The notes under the pieces were generated by a model, which was not told the DNA's origin, ran no database searches, and saw nothing but the letters and a program-made list of their open reading frames with translations. Below are positions 43,286 through 50,313 of a stretch of 50,313 nt of DNA, in pieces. The DNA is from Planctomyces sp. (GTDB taxonomy: Bacteria > Planctomycetota > Planctomycetia > Planctomycetales > Planctomycetaceae): contig JAEUIH010000056.1 of assembly GCA_016795105.1 (NCBI GenBank), positions 1 through 50,313 of the forward strand. The letters run 5' to 3'. The number at the start of each line of letters is the position of its first letter. The stretch's first letter is position 1. The position numbers were made by a program, and so were the translations under genes.

Positions 43286-44532
43286 CGGAATTTGACTATC
43301 TGTCCGTGAGAGCTCAGTTCCCGGTACTGATGCAAACGTTGAACCGAGGACTGCGACCGACATTCCTGGACAGCGGTGCATCTGCACAAAAACCCGCATG
43401 CGTCATTGCCAAAGAGCGAGAGGTTGAAGAACAGTATTTTGCAAATGCTTATCGAGGCAGATACCTGTTTGGTGCTCGGGTAGATGATGAGCTGGAGGCT
43501 GCCCGCCAGAAAGTCGCTGTATTCCTGGGAGCATCCTCGCCCCAGCAGGTTGCCTTTGTCCCAGGCTGTACGGCTGGCCTGAATATGGTTGCATTTGGCT
43601 GGGCAAACAAGCACATTCATCCGGGGGATGAGATTCTGATCACCCTGATGGAACATCACGCCAACTTTGTACCCTGGCAGCAGGTCGCCCTTGAACGATC
43701 GGCAAACCTTCGGTTCATCCCAATGACGGATGACGGTCGGCTTGATTTAGACCGGATTGATGAAGTTCTGACGTCACGGACGAAGGTGATTTCGGTCTGT
43801 GGAATGTCGAACGTTCTTGGAACCATCAATCCGATCGCGGAACTTGCAAAAATTGCACATTCATCGGGGGCGATACTGGTTGTCGATGGTGCCCAGAGCG
43901 TTCCACACATGGCGTCTCGCGTGCAGGAAACGGATGTGGATTTTCTGGTGTTCAGCGGTCATAAGCTTTATGGGCCAACTGGAGTTGGAGTGTTATACGG
44001 TAAGGCGGATCGGCTTGAAGCGCTTGATCCAACCGTGTTCGGCGGACATATGATTGATCGAGTTTGGGCAGATCGATCAACGTGGGCAACTGCACCCGCG
44101 AAGTTCGAAGCGGGAACGTTGCCGATCGTCCAGGCAATTGGGCTGGGTGCCGCTGTGGACTGGGTGAACTCGGTGGGGCTTGAAGCCATCCATCAGCACG
44201 AACAAAATCTTTTGGCCGAAGCCACACGTCGACTGTCTGATTTTCCGGGAATCCGGATATTTGGACCGGGGTTAGAACACAAAGGTGCGATTCTGAGTTT
44301 CCGATTTGACGATCTTCATCCTGAAGACCTTGCATTGATGCTTGATCGGAAAGCTGTGTTCACTCGGCATGGTCATCATTGTACGATGCCTCTTCATGAT
44401 CTGTTGGGTGTGAGCGCGACGACTCGCGTCAGTTTTGGTGCATACAACGGAACCGATGATATTGATGCTCTGGTAGGGGCAATCGAGTTTGCCAGAGAAA
44501 AACTGGGTGTATCCGGAGTTCAGAATAAGTAA
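43282..44532 (+). CDS. sufS: SufS-type cysteine desulfurase
   Basis: A 416-residue class V PLP enzyme. The PLP lysine lies in FLVFSGHKLYGPTGVGVLYG; substrate and cofactor contacts are seen in TAGLNMVAFGW, LMEHHANFVPWQ and DGAQSVPHMA; and the catalytic Cys is in TRHGHHCTMPLHD, the short-loop SufS-type site. It removes sulfur from cysteine to form alanine and a persulfide, transferred to SufE. It is coupled to sufE and followed after 11 bp by the diadenylate cyclase gene, so all three may share a transcript. Confidence 0.96.
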   Translation: MTEFDYLSVRAQFPVLMQTLNRGLRPTFLDSGASAQKPACVIAKEREVEEQYFANAYRGRYLFGARVDDELEAARQKVAVFLGASSPQQVAFVPGCTAGLNMVAFGWANKHIHPGDEILITLMEHHANFVPWQQVALERSANLRFIPMTDDGRLDLDRIDEVLTSRTKVISVCGMSNVLGTINPIAELAKIAHSSGAILVVDGAQSVPHMASRVQETDVDFLVFSGHKLYGPTGVGVLYGKADRLEALDPTVFGGHMIDRVWADRSTWATAPAKFEAGTLPIVQAIGLGAAVDWVNSVGLEAIHQHEQNLLAEATRRLSDFPGIRIFGPGLEHKGAILSFRFDDLHPEDLALMLDRKAVFTRHGHHCTMPLHDLLGVSATTRVSFGAYNGTDDIDALVGAIEFAREKLGVSGVQNK

Positions 44533-44543
44533 GTATCAACACG

Positions 44544-45449
44544 ATGGCTCGGCATCAGATTTCTTCCCATTTCGAAAATGTCCTGAAGGCAGCAAAAATG
44601 CTGTCTTCCAGCTCCACCGCGTCCGCAGTTCTGCTGCTGGCCGGGCAGCCTGTCGATTTTAAGGCGGTCAAGAGTCTGCTTTCGGGAAGTCGGTTGATTG
44701 TTGCTGCAGATAAGCCGGATGTTCAGGCGGCGGTTCGGGAAGATGGAATTGACCTCGTCCCCATTTTGCACGAACCTCAGACCAGCCATCTTCAGGTCAC
44801 TCAGGTATTGTTGGAAGCCATCGCGGACGAACTGATTCAGACCGGAGATGTGGTTGTCTGTGTCTATTCGTCGTACGAAAAGGACGGTTGTGATTCAATC
44901 AGCATGGTTCGACTTGCCGACCAGCTGGCTCGACTGACATCCAGGGATTTGCAGCGACTTGAGACTAAGGTTCCTCTGGAGACATTGAGAATCGTGGTGG
45001 ATTTAGCCTGCGAAATTGGGCGCGAGGGGCGGGAAGGAAAGCCGGTCGGGACGCTGTTTGTCGTGGGAAATCATCGAAAGGTGATGCAACTTTCTCAGGA
45101 GCAGGTACACGACCCATTTCGAGGCTATCCAAAAGCAGAACGATTGATACGGAATCCTCGAGTTCGGGAAAGTATCAAGGAATTGGCTCAAATTGACGGC
45201 GCATTTATTATCTCGGCCGACGGAGTCGTCCAGGCTGCTGGGCGACATTTGAGGGCATCCGCTGACAACCTGACATTGAGCAAGGGGCTGGGTTCGCGGC
45301 ACTGGGCAGCTGCTGAGATATCCAAGGCGACTGATGCGATCGCAATTGCGGTTTCTGAGTCCACGGGTACGGTTCGGGTGTTTCAGGACGGAGTGGTTGT
45401 GCTGCGTATTGAGCCAATGGACTCGGCAATGAAATGGCACGACGAATAG
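44544..45449 (+). CDS. Diadenylate cyclase (DAC domain, DacZ-like layout)
   Basis: A 301-residue protein. The DAC domain fills about residues 165-295: FVVGNHRKVMQLSQEQVHDP, the DGA motif at 218-220 (QIDGAFIISADGVV) and the RHR-type motif GLGSRHWAAAEIS with R252-H253. Both are needed to condense two ATP into c-di-AMP. The third residue of the RHR motif is Trp here, an atypical substitution. The N-terminal 150 residues form an alpha/beta unit (SAVLLLAGQPVDFKAVK, GDVVVCVYSSYEKDGC) that recalls the pyruvate-kinase-C-like domain of archaeal DacZ; this comparison is my inference. No membrane span is visible, unlike CdaA. It could be a c-di-AMP synthase tied to stress or osmotic control. Confidence 0.85.
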   Translation: MARHQISSHFENVLKAAKMLSSSSTASAVLLLAGQPVDFKAVKSLLSGSRLIVAADKPDVQAAVREDGIDLVPILHEPQTSHLQVTQVLLEAIADELIQTGDVVVCVYSSYEKDGCDSISMVRLADQLARLTSRDLQRLETKVPLETLRIVVDLACEIGREGREGKPVGTLFVVGNHRKVMQLSQEQVHDPFRGYPKAERLIRNPRVRESIKELAQIDGAFIISADGVVQAAGRHLRASADNLTLSKGLGSRHWAAAEISKATDAIAIAVSESTGTVRVFQDGVVVLRIEPMDSAMKWHDE

Positions 45450-45568
45450 GCGTTCACTTGCCAAAACGTCGCCAGGATTAGATAACATGGGGATGCTGCT
45501 GTCCTGTTTTCCCCCTGGATTATCGCGCCTGCCGTCTTGTGCCACGCGAATGGAGAAGAAGTGCTCTC

Positions 45569-46033
45569 ATGCGATGCCCGTTCTGTCTGCATGACGAGAC
45601 CAAAGTGATTGACTCCCGGACCAGTCCCGACTTTTCAATCCGGCGACGCAGAGAATGTCTGTCCTGTGAGCGACGGTTCACGACCTATGAACGGATTGAA
45701 GAATCGCCGATCAAGGTGATTAAAAAGGATGGATCGCGGGTGACGTTTGATCGTGAACGCATTCGATCGGGTGTCGAGAAGGCCTGCTACAAGCGTCCGG
45801 TGAGTGCCGAGCAGATCGATCAGCTCGTTGGCGAAGTTGAAGCCGCAATCTACGAAGACGGAATGCGAGAAGTTCCGTCCCGTCGAATTGGCGAGCTGGT
45901 TTTCAATGCTCTGCGAGACCTCGATAAAGTTGCGTTTGTGCGTTTTGCGTCGGTGTATCGTGAGTTCCAGGATGTCCACGATTTTGTCGACGAGCTTCAA
46001 CCGATCCTGGAGAACCGCAGGCGAGAAAAGTGA
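45569..46033 (+). CDS. nrdR: Transcriptional repressor NrdR
   Basis: A 154-residue protein, normal for the family; an in-frame start 10 codons earlier is rejected because MRCPFC is the standard N-terminus. A zinc ribbon with Cys 3, 6, 30 and 33 ([10 protein letters not shown] ... [14 protein letters not shown]) precedes an ATP-cone ([16 protein letters not shown] and [12 protein letters not shown]). NrdR binds NrdR boxes and represses ribonucleotide reductase genes according to dNTP/ATP state. No nrd gene lies in the window. It overlaps comEC by four bases (GTGA). Confidence 0.97.
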   Translation: MRCPFCLHDETKVIDSRTSPDFSIRRRRECLSCERRFTTYERIEESPIKVIKKDGSRVTFDRERIRSGVEKACYKRPVSAEQIDQLVGEVEAAIYEDGMREVPSRRIGELVFNALRDLDKVAFVRFASVYREFQDVHDFVDELQPILENRRREK

Positions 46034-48558
46034 TACTCCGAAGGAATCATCAGACAGGAGTCGAGCGGGATTCGCTGATCTGCGGTCCGATGCAGCTGGC
46101 ATTCCTGCTGATGGTGGGAGTCTGGTCCGCCGACCTTGTTCGGGTCACTCACTGGAGACTTTGTCTCCTGATCATTCTTGGGTTCATCGTCAGTCGGCTT
46201 ATGGACCAGCGGCGATGGGGGCGAGTCGCCGATGTGATTCTGTGGGGAAGCCTTCTGCTGGTTGGAAACCTGGCAGCTTCGCTGCGACTGCATCAGACGG
46301 TGGCCAACGATATCGGTGAACTACTCTCAACGCCGATCGATGTGCCGATTGTTGTAACCGGAAGTGTTGCTGGGCTTCCTGCGGAACGGACTCGACGTGA
46401 ATCCCTCTCTGTATGGAATCAAATCAATGAGACGGAACCGACTGCGGAAGACATTCAAACCACATTTCTTGCTGATCTGACAACAATCGCAGCGTCGGAT
46501 GGACCGGTTGATGCAAGCGGGATCGTTCGAGTTTTTGTGTCAGGCCAGTGTCCTGACATCCGCTGGGGAGATCAGATCCAGATCACCGGTCGCTTTGACG
46601 GTGGGCAACTGCCGGAGAATCCCGGTGAATTTGACTATGGACAACTGCTGGATCGCCAGGGAATCTCTGGTGCCATCTATGTGCGACACTCGATGGCTGT
46701 TCGACGACTGGCACCTGTTGCCGACTGGGCTCCGAAAAAGCTGCTGACCGACTTTCGAGAAGAGGCTGTCTTCCTGCTGAAAGCACATCTTTCAAAGGAT
46801 GCAGCTCCGCTTGCGGAAGCTCTGCTTCTGGGCAACCGCGGTCATTTATCGCCTCAGATGGAACGCGAGTACATTGCGACGGGAACAATGCATCTGCTTG
46901 CAATTTCCGGTTTGCACGTGGGCATCCTTTATGTATTTCTGATACGCCTGTTTCATGTACTGATGCTCCCTGGAAATCGGGCGATGGCATTGGCCGCTGC
47001 TGTGTGCTTCGCGTATGCCGTGCTCACTGATCTTCGGCCATCGGTGATGAGATCGGCGATCTTCATTGTGCTTGTTGTCGTGGCACAGATTTGGAATCGT
47101 CGGCTCCGGATGCAGGTTCTGATTGGTAATGTCGCAGTGATCCTGATTCTGCTGGACCCGGGAATCGTCTACGACATTGGTGCCTGGTTGTCATTCGTCG
47201 CCGTGGGTGCACTCGGTTGGGTGTCGCATTTGTCTCCCGTCAAACAGGAGCATTCAACGCTACCGCTGACTGACTTTACTCTGACTGAGCGGCTGACTCG
47301 CTGGACTGCATACCTCAAAAGGGAGTCCGCCCGTCACGCAAGGCAGATGGCTGCTGTGACTTGCCTGTCAGGGCCAATCGTTGCGACGCAGTTTCACGTT
47401 GTCTCGGTCATCAGCTTTGCGGCAAATGCAATACTGATTCCGCTGACCGCAGTTGCCATGGTTCTTGGATTTGTGTTTATCGGGATGGGGATGGTACTTC
47501 CTGAATCCACCCTGCTCTTCTCAAAGCCACTGGAACTGTCGTTGTGGGTGATGAATGAAGTTGTGTCTGCCGCGGCCTCAGTTCCATTCGGATGGCTGTC
47601 GCTCCCCGACTTTCCTCCATGGTATTGTCCGGTCTATTATCTGGTACTGACTCTTGCTGCTCTAAGTTCCATATCTGCCATTCGGCGAGTTGCCTGGACG
47701 GGCGTAGCCTTCATGATCCTTGGAGGACTTGGATTGGGCCTCGCAGCTCCGGTTCATCAGGATCTTCGTATGACGGTTCTCAGCGTCGGACACGGGAATG
47801 CTGTTGTGATGGAGGCTCCGGATGGTCGAGTGATGTTGTTCGACTCGGGAGCACTGCGTCGGTCAGAGCGAGCAGCGGACCTGATCTGCCGCTTCCTCTG
47901 GAGCCGAGGCCACAGGCAGATCGATGGGCTTATCATTTCGCATGCCGATATGGATCACTACAACGCTCTGCCTGGAATCCTGGGGCGTATGCCAGTGGGC
48001 GCGGTGTATACTTCACGGGACTTTGCCCGCACCGGAACAGATTCCATCAACTGGCTGCTACGGCATGCACACAAATCCGGAAGCCGACTGACTCTGGCAA
48101 ATGACGGGGATCGAGCATCCTTTGGTGGTGTGAACGTGAGGTTTCTTCAGGCCGATCATGAATCAGACTGGACAGATAATGAACGCAGTCTTGTGGCGAT
48201 TGTGGAATTCGCAGGCCGCACAATATGCCTGCCTGGCGATCTGGAAGGGCGGGGCCAGGAACTACTACTGAAAAGAATCCCCGAGGTGAATGTACTCGTC
48301 AGTCCTCATCATGGAAGTCCAGCTGCAAATCCAGAGACCATGTTTGAGGCGTTGAAGCCGCAAACTGTGATCGTCAGTGGTGATGATATTGACCATCTTG
48401 AGGCATTGCAGTCAAAAGCGGGCGATGCGACGGAAGTGCTGCATACTGGCGAATCGGGTGCCATCACCATTTGCATAGAAGAGTCTGGATCCCGAATTCA
48501 GGTCTTTTCGCATCTGCCTCGTTTGACTGTCTTGCCTGGCTTCGCAAATTCCAATTGA
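46030..48558 (+). CDS. comEC: ComEC/Rec2-family DNA-uptake channel protein
   Basis: An 842-residue protein starting at GTG in a 4-base overlap with nrdR. Order of parts: N-terminal membrane spans ([15 protein letters not shown]), an OB-like soluble domain (residues about 85-235; [30 protein letters not shown]), the Competence domain with several spans starting at [20 protein letters not shown], and a C-terminal metallo-beta-lactamase-like domain (about 575-842) with [17 protein letters not shown] (HxDxDH) and [13 protein letters not shown]. The family imports single-stranded DNA in natural transformation. No comEA or comF is nearby. Confidence 0.94.
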   Translation: MILRRNHQTGVERDSLICGPMQLAFLLMVGVWSADLVRVTHWRLCLLIILGFIVSRLMDQRRWGRVADVILWGSLLLVGNLAASLRLHQTVANDIGELLSTPIDVPIVVTGSVAGLPAERTRRESLSVWNQINETEPTAEDIQTTFLADLTTIAASDGPVDASGIVRVFVSGQCPDIRWGDQIQITGRFDGGQLPENPGEFDYGQLLDRQGISGAIYVRHSMAVRRLAPVADWAPKKLLTDFREEAVFLLKAHLSKDAAPLAEALLLGNRGHLSPQMEREYIATGTMHLLAISGLHVGILYVFLIRLFHVLMLPGNRAMALAAAVCFAYAVLTDLRPSVMRSAIFIVLVVVAQIWNRRLRMQVLIGNVAVILILLDPGIVYDIGAWLSFVAVGALGWVSHLSPVKQEHSTLPLTDFTLTERLTRWTAYLKRESARHARQMAAVTCLSGPIVATQFHVVSVISFAANAILIPLTAVAMVLGFVFIGMGMVLPESTLLFSKPLELSLWVMNEVVSAAASVPFGWLSLPDFPPWYCPVYYLVLTLAALSSISAIRRVAWTGVAFMILGGLGLGLAAPVHQDLRMTVLSVGHGNAVVMEAPDGRVMLFDSGALRRSERAADLICRFLWSRGHRQIDGLIISHADMDHYNALPGILGRMPVGAVYTSRDFARTGTDSINWLLRHAHKSGSRLTLANDGDRASFGGVNVRFLQADHESDWTDNERSLVAIVEFAGRTICLPGDLEGRGQELLLKRIPEVNVLVSPHHGSPAANPETMFEALKPQTVIVSGDDIDHLEALQSKAGDATEVLHTGESGAITICIEESGSRIQVFSHLPRLTVLPGFANSN

Positions 48559-48633
48559 CATGAATCGCGTATTCGGGCTAAAAGCAGCTCGGTGAACAGG
48601 TTCAGAATTGGAAGTTCGATGGAGCGAACGGAT

Positions 48634-50049
48634 ATGCGAAAGTTGATTTTGGCGCTGCCGCTGGCAGGATTGTTGACGGGATGTGGCTCTGAGCCCACTT
48701 CGCTTTCGATTCCCAATCCATCAACGACACAACCCGGTGCCTCCGGCGCAAAAGCGGGACAGGAAAGTGCAGCTGCGACGGTCCAGAAGACCGGCCCCTC
48801 AGCGGCATCGGGAAGTATCGAATCTCCGGTTGTGCAGCAGCTGATTTCGAAGGCTCGATCCGCAGTTGTGACAGGTCAGAATCTGGTTGCCGTAGAATCC
48901 ATCAGCCAGGCCATCGGAATTTCTCCGGAGGACGCAGATCTGTTTCGGATGCGAGCCGACGTGTATGTGAGGCTTCGCGAAATGGCAAACGCGCGGGCCG
49001 ATTTTAGTACTGCAATTCGGCTGCAGCCTGAGCGCGCGGATTTCAGAAATTATCGTGGCTATTTTCTGATGTCACAGGGGCTGACAAAGGAGGCGGTCGA
49101 GGACTTCAACGAGGCGATTAAGCTGGATGTGAAACATGCACCCGCGTGGAATAATCGTGGGCTCGTGTCTCTTGCATACTCAGAGTACCAGAAAGCGGAA
49201 GCGGATTTCTCGAAAGCAATTGAAGCGGATCGCCAGTTTGCTGATGGCTGGAACAACCGCGGATTTGCCCGAATGAAGCAGGACAAGCACGATGACGCGA
49301 TCGCTGACCTGAAAGAAGCGATCCGGCTCAATGAGAAGTATGCGACGGCCTGGAATAATCTCGGTCTCGTGTATATGGCCAGGGAACAATACGAAGAGGC
49401 CGCTCGTGCATTTACTCGACTGATTGAAGTCTCACCCATGGATGCCCGATGGTACAACCATCGCCGATCCGCGCTTCTTAAGCTGGAACGGTTTGATGAA
49501 GTTCAGCAGGACTCCAATCAGATCGAATGGCTGACCGGACTGACGCAACTGACCCAGCAGGCGAATGCCAATGGTCGGGACGTGAGGGTCTGGATCAATC
49601 GAGGCGAGTATCTGATGACCGGAAACCAGTACGGTGCGGCTATTCAGGACTTCACTCGTGCACTGATGTTAAATCCCGGTAACACAGATGCATTGACCGG
49701 ACGTGCTGAAGCATGGCTTGCAACAAAAGATCTTCAGAACGCAATTCAGGACTGTGATGAGTCGATTGTGGTTTCACCGACGCCACGTGCCTATTCGGTA
49801 CGAGCGGATGTCTGGTTGGCATTGAATAATCTGGATCAGGCAATTCAGGATTTTGAAACCGCCGGACGCTTTGATGATGCCGTCGTGAATGCCTACGAAA
49901 AGCGATCTCAGGCATATCGAGAAAAGAACGAAATCGAGAAAGCCGATGCCGATGCTCAAAGGGCCGCCGATCTTCGTGCTGCTCTGAAGGGACAGGCTCA
50001 AAAGCCCACACCAACCGAACCAGAACCCGGTTTTGTCCCCAATCCGTAG
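48634..50049 (+). CDS. TPR-repeat lipoprotein
   Basis: A 471-residue lipoprotein: the ATG chosen gives MRKLILALPLAGLLTGCGS with a lipobox Cys; an in-frame GTG 14 codons earlier is rejected. A Ser/Ala/Gly-rich linker leads to about ten TPR units (ANARADFSTAIRLQPERAD, KEAVEDFNEAIKLDVKHAP, DDAIADLKEAIRLNEKYAT, YGAAIQDFTRALMLNPGNTD). TPR arrays scaffold protein complexes, here at the outer or inner membrane facing the periplasm. The C-terminus ends PNP-stop, with the TAG stop being the start of a tandem dispersed repeat. It follows comEC by 75 bp. Confidence 0.87.
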   Translation: MRKLILALPLAGLLTGCGSEPTSLSIPNPSTTQPGASGAKAGQESAAATVQKTGPSAASGSIESPVVQQLISKARSAVVTGQNLVAVESISQAIGISPEDADLFRMRADVYVRLREMANARADFSTAIRLQPERADFRNYRGYFLMSQGLTKEAVEDFNEAIKLDVKHAPAWNNRGLVSLAYSEYQKAEADFSKAIEADRQFADGWNNRGFARMKQDKHDDAIADLKEAIRLNEKYATAWNNLGLVYMAREQYEEAARAFTRLIEVSPMDARWYNHRRSALLKLERFDEVQQDSNQIEWLTGLTQLTQQANANGRDVRVWINRGEYLMTGNQYGAAIQDFTRALMLNPGNTDALTGRAEAWLATKDLQNAIQDCDESIVVSPTPRAYSVRADVWLALNNLDQAIQDFETAGRFDDAVVNAYEKRSQAYREKNEIEKADADAQRAADLRAALKGQAQKPTPTEPEPGFVPNP

Positions 50050-50240
50050 GATCGGCATTCCAGCCCGTCCCGCCCTGGTTCGAGCTCTGCCGCGGCGCCA
50101 AATGTAGGATGGGCATTCCTGCCCGTCCACGCCCTGGTTCGAGCACTGCCGCGGCGCCAAATGTAGGATGGGCATTCCTGCCCGTCCCGCCCTGGTTCGA
50201 GCACTGCCGCGGCGCCAAATGTAGGATGGGCATTCCTGCC
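50046..50240 (+). repeat. 58-59 bp tandem array of dispersed repeat family 1
   Basis: Units start at 50046, 50104, 50163 and 50221 (the last is partial), each opening with GTAGGATGGGCATTCCTGCC (first copy slightly diverged) and containing CCTGGTTCGAGCACTGCC and GCGGCGCCAAAT. The 58/59 spacing differs by one inserted A. GGGCA-TTCC-TGCCC can form a hairpin in each. The first unit supplies the TAG stop of the TPR gene. After it, 50241-50313 has nothing I recognise. Confidence 0.92.
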
Positions 50241-50313
50241 TGAGTGTTACCCACATTCTTTGTAAATCTTGCAACGAGCAGGTAGAGATTTCTTCGGGAA
50301 ATGCTGGGAAAAT

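Noticed and set aside
50075-50200. tRNA-like GGTTCGAG motifs
   Set aside because: No acceptor or anticodon stems can be drawn around them; they recur as part of the dispersed repeat.
50046-50240. Possible CRISPR array
   Set aside because: The units follow each other with no variable spacers; the whole 58-59 bp is conserved, so it is a tandem repeat of a dispersed element.

Overview
The window looks like part of a planctomycete chromosome (Planctomycetia-like; genus not assignable from sequence alone). The evidence is a giant secreted protein combining a LamG-like domain, a PVC-type membrane-bound dehydrogenase propeller, cytochrome c and ThuA; several secreted PQQ-type beta-propeller proteins; an N-terminal 'LERRDLLS' motif on a large surface protein; and a tetrahydromethanopterin C1 gene (mch) in a bacterial setting. 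Genes lie on both strands in short runs with many long leaders. There are no rRNA or tRNA genes, transposases, phage genes or CRISPR arrays that I can support.

Layout. 0.2-5.4 kb: secreted dehydrogenase/cytochrome/ThuA protein (-) and a divergent small secreted protein (+). 5.5-8.3 kb: a minus-strand operon mch, RimK-like ATP-grasp ligase, inositol-monophosphatase-like protein. 8.8-14.3 kb: plus-strand run of a Cys-rich propeller protein, a PhnD-like binding protein, a PQQ propeller joined to it through a dnaX-type slippery A-run, a MOSC protein and a PH-domain membrane protein. 14.6-17.0 kb: modular surface protein with SdrD-type B domains. 17.1-26.3 kb: minus-strand block of cyclophilin, prfC, a fused hydantoinase/oxoprolinase, a secreted PHP-domain protein and a VanZ-like membrane protein. 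26.5-30.7 kb: very long SNF2 helicase (+), followed by about 760 bp of repeat-rich non-coding DNA. 31.4-34.7 kb: truncated flavoprotein (+), overlapping convergently with an RluA pseudouridine synthase that is coupled to a PQQ propeller gene (-). 34.7-36.6 kb: ammonium transporter with a very good sigma-54 promoter. 36.8-40.6 kb: two alpha/beta hydrolases and a lipoprotein. 40.8-50.0 kb: plus-strand run of a TIM-barrel epimerase, Mrp-like ATPase, sufE, sufS, a diadenylate cyclase, nrdR, comEC and a TPR lipoprotein.

The most interesting signals are not ordinary genes. (1) An in-phase A AAA AAG slippery heptamer sits at the end of the PhnD-like gene and could fuse it to a signal-less, ATG-less PQQ propeller. 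(2) Two dispersed repeat families begin at or inside the stop codons of four different genes. (3) Three unrelated short three-copy tandem repeats (28-, 23- and 16-bp periods) lie directly upstream of three genes; one is made of palindromes. (4) A recurring W-Y-F..P-S-G..W module interrupts SdrD-type domains in the surface protein. (5) An Mrp homologue lacks the CxxC loop.

Functional links: mch plus its two coupled partners suggest methanopterin-dependent C1 metabolism or cofactor modification. Mrp, SufE and SufS point to Fe-S or sulfur handling. The sigma-54 promoter and possible enhancer repeats point to nitrogen control of amt.
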